64,000 nucleotides of DNA from Amycolatopsis thermoflava N1165 (GTDB lineage: Bacteria; Actinomycetota; Actinomycetes; Mycobacteriales; Pseudonocardiaceae): contig NZ_KI421511.1 in the NCBI RefSeq assembly GCF_000473265.1, positions 8,220,415 through 8,284,414 of the forward strand, in the 5' to 3' direction. Below are positions 58,898 to 64,000 of the stretch, one piece after another (the stretch's first letter is position 1; the number at the start of each line of letters is the position of its first letter). The translations under genes and the position numbers were made by a program. The notes under the pieces are model-generated. The model made no database searches and was not told the DNA's origin. It saw only the letters and a program-made list of their open reading frames with translations.

Positions 58898-59970
58898 CAG
58901 CGGGTCCGCTTGACCTCGCCGTGGAAGACGGCGTCCAGGTCGTAGCGGGCGACCTCCTCCAGCTGGGCGTACGTGCACGACTCCGGCTCGCGGTCCGGGC
59001 GCCACCGGATGAACTGCGCGGTGTGCCGGAACCGCGACGGCTGGCCGCCTTCGGTGTGCTCGTAGGCGACCTCGACGACCCGCTCCGGCCGCACCGGCAC
59101 CCATGGCTGCTCGGTGGATCGCCACCGCGTGATGCCGCCGGGCAGGCGCTGCCCCTCGGTGGTGCCCTCCAGCCACGGGTGCCCGCCGCCGTCGGTGATC
59201 AGGCCGGCGAACTCGGCCGCCAGCTCCTTGCGCCGCTTCACCGGGAACGACCCCACCACACCGGGGTGGTGCAGCACGCCGTTGTCGTCGTACAGCCCGA
59301 GCAGCAGCGAGCCGACCGCCTCGCCGGGGGTGGAGTCCTTGTGCCACCGCAGCCCGGCCACCACGCAGTCGGCGGTGCGCGAGTGCTTGTACTTGATCAT
59401 GATCCGCTTGCCCGGTTCGTACCCGGCGTCCAGCGGCTTGCCGATGACCCCGTCCAGGCCGGCGCCCTCGAACAGCTCGAACCAGTGCCGCGCGGTCGCC
59501 GGGTCGGTGGTCGCCGGCGTGATGTTCAGGTCCTGCCCGGCGAGCTTCGCCAGACGCTCCCGCCGCGCGCCGGTCGGCTCGCCGAGGAACGCCTCGTCGC
59601 CCAGCGCGAGCAGGTCGAACGCGACGAACGTGGCCGGCGTCTGCTCGGCGAGCAGCCGGATGCGGGATTCGGCCGGGTGGATCCGCTCGGTCAGCGCGTC
59701 GAAGTCCAGGTGTCCTTCGCGGCCGACGACCAGCTCGCCGTCCAGCACCACCCGCTCCGGCAGCCGCGGCGGCAGCTGCGCCAGCACTTCCGGGAAGTAC
59801 CGGTTCAGCGGCTTCCCGGCGCGCGACTGCAGGGTCAGCTCGTCGCCGTCGCGGAAGACGAGGCAGCGGAAGCCGTCCCACTTCGGTTCGAAGAGCAGCT
59901 CGTCGGAGTCCGGGATCGACTTCGCCGGCTTCGCCAGCATCGGCTGGACCGGCGGGGTGAGCGGCAGCAT
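58897..59970 (-). CDS. ligC: ATP-dependent DNA ligase, LigC type
   Basis: This 357-residue ligase carries out nick sealing. Motif I with the adenylated Lys is FEPKWDGFRCLVF near residue 35. Later motifs include SRAGKPLNRYFPE, VVLDGELVV, GVIGKPLDAGYEPG and the OB-domain Lys in RIMIKYKHSRTADCVV. The ATG at 59970 (MLPLTPPVQPM) matches relatives; an ATG at 60006 would add 12 residues. It is coupled to the following unknown gene. Together with the LigD-type polymerase it fits a repair role. Confidence 0.92.
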   Translation of the reverse strand: MLPLTPPVQPMLAKPAKSIPDSDELLFEPKWDGFRCLVFRDGDELTLQSRAGKPLNRYFPEVLAQLPPRLPERVVLDGELVVGREGHLDFDALTERIHPAESRIRLLAEQTPATFVAFDLLALGDEAFLGEPTGARRERLAKLAGQDLNITPATTDPATARHWFELFEGAGLDGVIGKPLDAGYEPGKRIMIKYKHSRTADCVVAGLRWHKDSTPGEAVGSLLLGLYDDNGVLHHPGVVGSFPVKRRKELAAEFAGLITDGGGHPWLEGTTEGQRLPGGITRWRSTEQPWVPVRPERVVEVAYEHTEGGQPSRFRHTAQFIRWRPDREPESCTYAQLEEVARYDLDAVFHGEVKRTR

Positions 59971-60035
59971 GTTCCCAGTCTGGACAGCCACGCGGAGCGT
60001 GTCCATTGAGGGTGGTGGTGGGCGAGGGGCCGGCC

Positions 60036-60791
60036 TTAGAGGCGACGGCGGTACCGCAGCATCGTGAAACCGTCTTCGACCAGGATCGATGCCAGATCCA
60101 TGTCCCGCGCCTCGCTGGCCATGCGGCCGATCGCGATGCGGTCCGCGCCGCCACCGGCAAGCAGCGGCGCGACGGTCAGGCACAGCTGGTCGACCAGGTC
60201 CTCGGCGACCAGTTCGCCGAACAGGTGCGGGCCGCCCTCGCAGTTGACCCGGAGCAGCCCCCGGTCGGCCAGCCCGTCCAGCGCCAGCCGCAGGTCGATG
60301 GTCTCCGCGCCCGCGATGAGGAGGTCCGCGCCCGCGTCGGCGAGCGCCTTCCGCCGGTCCGCTGGGGCGTGCTCGGTGGTGATGACGATCGGCGGCACCG
60401 TCGTGTCGGTGAACAGCGGCGCCGCAGGGTCGAGGCGCGCGCTGCCGGTGACCACGGCGATCGGCGGGACCTCGGCGAGCCCGAGCCGGGCCCGGCGCTC
60501 GCGACGCTCGGGGGTGGTGCGGGCGCCGCGGTAGTTCTCCGCGCGCACGGTGCCGGCGCCGGCCAGCACGACGTCGGCGAGCAGGCGGCCGTGGAAGAAG
60601 ATCCGCTTGTCCGCGGGCCCGGACAGGCCCTCGGACCGGCCTTCCAGCGTCGAGGCGCCGTCGGCGGAGGAGGTGAAGTTGGCCTGCACGAACGGCCGGT
60701 CCAGGTCCTCCGGGTAGCCGTAGATCCGGTCCAGGTCGTCGTCGGTCACGTCGTCGAGGGGTTCGGGCCACAGGCTGCGCACGATCTCCAT
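60036..60791 (-). CDS. RibD C-terminal-like pyrimidine reductase
   Basis: This 251-residue protein has the dihydrofolate-reductase-like RibD_C fold. It has RPFVQANFTSSADGASTLEG and the nucleotide-binding GGPHLFGELVAEDLVDQLCL, which includes the usual GGP and a conserved acidic residue. No deaminase domain is present and no other riboflavin gene is near. Related stand-alone proteins in actinobacteria have unknown substrates. Confidence 0.82.
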   Translation of the reverse strand: MEIVRSLWPEPLDDVTDDDLDRIYGYPEDLDRPFVQANFTSSADGASTLEGRSEGLSGPADKRIFFHGRLLADVVLAGAGTVRAENYRGARTTPERRERRARLGLAEVPPIAVVTGSARLDPAAPLFTDTTVPPIVITTEHAPADRRKALADAGADLLIAGAETIDLRLALDGLADRGLLRVNCEGGPHLFGELVAEDLVDQLCLTVAPLLAGGGADRIAIGRMASEARDMDLASILVEDGFTMLRYRRRL

Positions 60792-60846
60792 CACATCACG
60801 CGGCCGCCGCCAGGGCCGCGCGGCCGGGTCCCGATACCCTCGCAAG

Positions 60847-61875
60847 ATGCCCGCGCACCTCACCGACCGGCAGCCCGAGCTGGGAGCGGACGAGCTGATC
60901 GCCGCCCTCGTGCCGCCGCCGCGCTTCGACGCCGTGCGGTTCGACACCTACGTGCCGAACCCCGACGAGCCCAGCCAGGCGCAGGCGGTGGAGTCGTGCT
61001 CGGCGTTCGCGGCGCGCATCGAGAAGGCGGCGCCGAAGAAGTCCAGGCTGCGGTCGCTGTTCGGCGGCGGCTCCGCGCCCGCGCCGGGCAAGCAGGGCCT
61101 CTACCTGGACGGCGGGTTCGGCGTCGGCAAGACCCACCTGCTCGCCTCCACCTGGCACGACGCGCCCTCGCCCAAGGCCTACGGCACGTTCGTCGAGCTG
61201 ACCCACCTGGTCGGCGCGCTCGGCTTCGCTGAGGCGGTGCGGCGGCTGTCCGAGCACCGGCTGCTCGCCATCGACGAGTTCGAGCTGGACGACCCGGGCG
61301 ACACGATGCTGGTCACCCGCCTGCTGCGGGAGCTCACCGACGCCGGCGTGTACGTCGCGGCGACGTCGAACACGCTGCCGGACAAGCTCGGCGAGGGCCG
61401 GTTCGCGGCCGAGGACTTCCTGCGCGAGATCCAGTCGCTGTCGTCGCGGTTCTCCGTGGTGCGGGTGGACGGGCCGGACTACCGGCACCGTGGCCTGCCG
61501 GACGCGCCGCCGCCGGTGGACGAGGAAACGCTGCGCGCGTCGGCGGAGGGCCGCGAAGGCGCGACGCTCGACGACTTCGACGCGTTGTGCGCGCACCTGG
61601 CGAAGCTGCACCCGTCCCGCTACGGCCGTCTCGTCGACGGCGTGTCGGTCGTGCACATCCGGGGCGTGCGGCCGGCCCCGGACCAGAACGTGGCGCTGCG
61701 GCTGGTCGCGTTCGCCGACCGGCTCTACGACCGGGCCATCCCGGTGGTCGTCTCCGGCGGATCGCTCGGCGAGCTGTTCACCGAGGAGATGCTGCAGGGG
61801 GGCTACCGGAAGAAGTACCTGCGGGCGGTGAGCCGGCTGACCGCGCTGGCGCGAGACGCCGCGTCGGTGAGCTGA
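60847..61875 (+). CDS. zapE: AFG1-like AAA+ ATPase (ZapE)
   Basis: This 342-residue ATPase is linked to cell division or mitochondrial-type quality control. Walker A is GGFGVGKTHLLAS near residue 90 and Walker B is LLAIDEFELDDPGDT. The sensor region ATSNTLPDKLGEGRFAAEDF is typical of the family. Its 3' end overlaps the convergent PAP2 gene by 98 bp. GTG/ATG choices agree on 60847. Confidence 0.9.
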   Translation: MPAHLTDRQPELGADELIAALVPPPRFDAVRFDTYVPNPDEPSQAQAVESCSAFAARIEKAAPKKSRLRSLFGGGSAPAPGKQGLYLDGGFGVGKTHLLASTWHDAPSPKAYGTFVELTHLVGALGFAEAVRRLSEHRLLAIDEFELDDPGDTMLVTRLLRELTDAGVYVAATSNTLPDKLGEGRFAAEDFLREIQSLSSRFSVVRVDGPDYRHRGLPDAPPPVDEETLRASAEGREGATLDDFDALCAHLAKLHPSRYGRLVDGVSVVHIRGVRPAPDQNVALRLVAFADRLYDRAIPVVVSGGSLGELFTEEMLQGGYRKKYLRAVSRLTALARDAASVS

Positions 61876-62413
61876 GCGCCAGCACCACGGCGACGGCGAA
61901 GCACGCGCCGCCCGCCACGTCGGTGGGGTAGTGGTAGCCCAGCCCGACGAGCCCGATGCCCGCGATCACGAGGATCACGGCACTCACGCCGGCGGTGACC
62001 GCTCGGGCGATCCCGGGCCGGGCGAGCAGCACCAGCACCGTGAGCGTGGCGACCATGCTGACCGTGTGCCCGCTCGGGTAGGCGAGGTAGTCGTACTTCA
62101 TCCGGTCGAACAGCGGCTTGAGCACCCACGTGTTGAGCGCGACCGGCGCCGCGACGCCCAGCACCGCGAGCGCGACGCCGTCCCAGCGGCGGCCGAGCGC
62201 GCAGGCGAGCACCACGATCGCGAGCAGCGGCAGCAGCACGACCGGTTCGGTGGGCAGCACGAACAGGCGCAGCAGCGCGGGCTGCCCGCTGAACGCGCCG
62301 TCGATCCACGCGGTGACCGTCGCGTCGAGGCCGCTCGCGGCGGTGTCGCCGGCGAACGGGACGCCGATCGCCAGTGCGGCCGCCGCGCACACGGCGACGA
62401 CGGCCCACCTCAC
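61778..62413 (-). CDS. PAP2-family phosphatase
   Basis: This 211-residue integral membrane phosphatase has the three PAP2 signatures: KPLFDRMKYDY, YPSGHTVSMV and GLGYHYPTDVAGG, with the catalytic histidines in the second and third. It probably acts on undecaprenyl diphosphate or phosphatidic acid outside the membrane. It is 3 bp downstream of DUF2252 on the same strand. Its last 33 residues lie in the overlap with zapE. Confidence 0.88.
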   Translation of the reverse strand: MRWAVVAVCAAAALAIGVPFAGDTAASGLDATVTAWIDGAFSGQPALLRLFVLPTEPVVLLPLLAIVVLACALGRRWDGVALAVLGVAAPVALNTWVLKPLFDRMKYDYLAYPSGHTVSMVATLTVLVLLARPGIARAVTAGVSAVILVIAGIGLVGLGYHYPTDVAGGACFAVAVVLALSSPTRRLAPARSAGSPPAGTSSGSPPAASPR

Positions 62414-62416
62414 GCG

Positions 62417-63790
62417 TCAGTCCGTGATGGCCGGGAAGCGGCCGTTCTTGACCGCGGTGACCAGCTCGGCGTGGTCGGACTCGGTCTGGTCGGCGTAGCG
62501 CACCGCGTAGCGGCCGATGGCCTCGTCGAGCTGGTCGTCACCGTCGAAGTATCCCGCCAGCAGCCGCGGGTGGACCGAGCGGATGTGTGCGCGGGCGAGC
62601 AGCGCGCCGGCCAGGCGGCCGTAGTCGTCGAGGTCCTTGCCGCCCAGCTCGGTCGGCTCGATCGCGCCCTTCATGTTCCGGAACTGCCGCACGATGAACG
62701 GCCTGCCCTCGATGGTGGTCCAGCCGAGCAGGATGTCCGTCTCGGCCTGCACCAGGCGGGCGCCGTGCACGATGCGCTGGCCCTCGTGCTCGGTGCGGTG
62801 CTCCGGCAGGTACGGGGTGAGCGCGGACGGCCGGGCCTCCTTGACCTGCAGCACCAAATCCTCGTCGGTGTTGCCGTGCAGCAAGACGACGTAGCTGCGC
62901 AACCCGACGCTGCCGGTGCCGACGACGCGGAAGGCGACGTCGGCGATGCGGTAGCGGGCGATCAGGTTGCGCCGCGACTCGCGCAGGGTGTGCACATAGG
63001 ACACCAGCCCGTCGGCCACGGCGTCCGCGGTCGCCTCGTCGACGTGCCGCAGCACCGGCGGGTCCTCGACGAACCGGTGGTGGCTCAGGCCCGTGGTGTG
63101 GTCGTCGATGCGCTCGGTCCACTTGGCCACGACGCGGGCGCTGGTGTTGCGGCGCGCTTTCTCGGCGGCCTCGCTGAACTCGTCGGCGAGGTCGTGCGCC
63201 TTCACCTTGGACAGCGCGTCCGCGTCGGCGAGCGCGTTCCACGAGCGCAGGAACGACGCCTCGCCGAGCTGGCGCACCACGCGCCGGTAGGACTTCACCG
63301 CGTCCTCGGCCGCGTCCCGGCAGTCCTCTTCGGACACCCCACCCTCGCGCCCGGCGAGCACCAGGCTCGCGGCGAGGCGCTTGAGGTCCCACTCCCACGG
63401 CCCGCGGATGGTCTCGTCGAAGTCGTTGATGTCCATGACGATCTGCCCGTCCGGCGTGCCGTACAGGCCGAAGTTCGCGGCGTGCGCGTCACCGCAGATC
63501 TGGGCGGACAGTCCACTGTGCGGGGTGCCGGCCAGGTCCGCGGCCATCAGCCCGGCCGCGCCGCGGAAGAACGCGAACGGGGCGGCGATCATGCGCCCGA
63601 TCCGCAGCGGGACCAGGTCGCCGAGCCGTCCGGCGTTGCTGTGCTCGACGAACTCGGCGACCGACGGCCGGTGCTCCCCGGCGGCCGCGTGATCGTGCGC
63701 CGTCGGTGGCGTGCGTGCCCCCAGCTCCCGGCCCCGCGCGTGCAGCTCCTCCGGATCGCTCAGCTCACCCGGCACCAGTGCCCGTTCCAT
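62417..63790 (-). CDS. DUF2252 protein
   Basis: This 457-residue protein has the kinase-like DUF2252 pattern: ICGDAHAANFGLYGTPDGQI, VMDINDFDETIRGPWEWDLK and RYRIADVAFRVVGTGSVGLR. The HAANF and DINDFD motifs recall aminoglycoside phosphotransferase-type catalytic loops, so it may be a phosphotransferase. The ATG at 63790 has GGAG upstream. The longer ORF to 63862 lacks a site. Confidence 0.85.
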   Translation of the reverse strand: MERALVPGELSDPEELHARGRELGARTPPTAHDHAAAGEHRPSVAEFVEHSNAGRLGDLVPLRIGRMIAAPFAFFRGAAGLMAADLAGTPHSGLSAQICGDAHAANFGLYGTPDGQIVMDINDFDETIRGPWEWDLKRLAASLVLAGREGGVSEEDCRDAAEDAVKSYRRVVRQLGEASFLRSWNALADADALSKVKAHDLADEFSEAAEKARRNTSARVVAKWTERIDDHTTGLSHHRFVEDPPVLRHVDEATADAVADGLVSYVHTLRESRRNLIARYRIADVAFRVVGTGSVGLRSYVVLLHGNTDEDLVLQVKEARPSALTPYLPEHRTEHEGQRIVHGARLVQAETDILLGWTTIEGRPFIVRQFRNMKGAIEPTELGGKDLDDYGRLAGALLARAHIRSVHPRLLAGYFDGDDQLDEAIGRYAVRYADQTESDHAELVTAVKNGRFPAITD

Positions 63791-63850
63791 CCCCTGCTCC
63801 CTCCGTTGCCTGCACAACGTACGGGAGGGGTGGACGGTTTCCCCGCACCA

Positions 63851-63870
63851 CGCGAGTCCCACGCTCGCGG
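63851..63870 (-). repeat. Dispersed intergenic repeat, second location
   Basis: On the minus strand this reads CCGCGAGCGTGGGACTCGCG, identical to 11386-11405 on the plus strand. Similarity continues for about 8 bp downstream with one inserted base. It lies between the DUF2252 and aminotransferase genes. Confidence 0.75.
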
Positions 63871-63879
63871 CGGCGGAGG

Positions 63880-64000
63880 TCAGCCGGCCAGGACCTCCTC
63901 CAGGATGTCCAGCCCGCGGTCCAGATCGGCCTCCGAGATGACCAGCGGTGGCGCCAGCCGCAGCGTCGCGCCGTGGGTTTCCTTCGCCAGCAGCCCCTTC
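63880..64000 (-). CDS. C-terminal end of a PLP-dependent aminotransferase, probably ornithine aminotransferase
   Basis: The last 39 complete codons before the TGA at 63880-63882 encode KGLLAKETHGATLRLAPPLV followed by ISEADLDRGLDILEEVLAG. This is the end of a class III aminotransferase, most like ornithine-oxo-acid transaminase (RocD). The rest lies outside the window. Confidence 0.7.
   Translation of the reverse strand, partial: KGLLAKETHGATLRLAPPLVISEADLDRGLDILEEVLAG

Overview
The window is high-GC actinobacterial chromosome. Third-position GC is extreme, GTG starts are common, and many adjacent genes are coupled by 4-bp GTGA or ATGA overlaps. The coproporphyrin-type haem genes (hemE, a hemG/hemY-type oxidase, hemQ), DUF3000, DUF2252, LigC/LigD-type ligase and polymerase genes, two luciferase-like (LLM) oxidoreductases and a GT87 mannosyltransferase all point to Pseudonocardiaceae, most likely Amycolatopsis. 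That placement is inference. I saw no rRNA, tRNA, CRISPR array, prophage or large NRPS/PKS cluster.

Layout. 1-12.4 kb: a 15-bp tandem repeat, the succinate dehydrogenase operon sdhCAB divergent from a LysR gene, dxs, a second LysR gene divergent from an NmrA/SUMF1-type pair, an NCS1 permease with a zinc-ribbon tail, and a decayed IS481 transposase. 12.4-20.9 kb: a redox and cell-envelope block. A reductase-ferredoxin-membrane cytochrome chain is co-directional with DUF4142 and a PF03640 lipoprotein. It sits opposite an ECF sigma/anti-sigma pair, a DUF1996 secreted protein, a second PF03640 lipoprotein and a second ECF sigma/anti-sigma pair. Three promoters here share the form GAAC-N17-CGT(A/G). 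20.9-33.6 kb: regulators with their own operators (two-component system, MarR, MmyB-like, LacI), an LLM enzyme, an aldo/keto reductase, an SDR, a nitrilase/amidase operon and an internally deleted IS982-type element. 33.7-37.1 kb: fadBA beta-oxidation with a palindromic operator. 37.1-37.7 kb: a non-coding region of long inverted repeats. 37.7-46.2 kb: RNase D, a response regulator with an apparent 1-bp frameshift, DUF3000, the haem genes, a CoA-transferase and an SDR.

46.2-49.2 kb is the most interesting locus. It looks like a peptide-modification cassette: two TIGR04222-like membrane proteins, one ending in a tail of seven regularly spaced cysteines; a DUF692/MNIO iron-dependent oxidase; two tiny coupled ORFs made by a 77-bp tandem duplication; and a small protein that resembles MNIO partner proteins. 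msrB lies next to it.

49.2-64 kb: a Ser/Thr protein kinase with no standard start codon at the expected place, a VTT-domain membrane protein, a LigD-type polymerase, a transporter, an LLM enzyme, GT87, a lipoprotein alpha/beta hydrolase lacking its nucleophile serine, LigC, a RibD-like reductase, ZapE, a PAP2 phosphatase, DUF2252, and the 3' end of a probable ornithine aminotransferase gene at the window edge.
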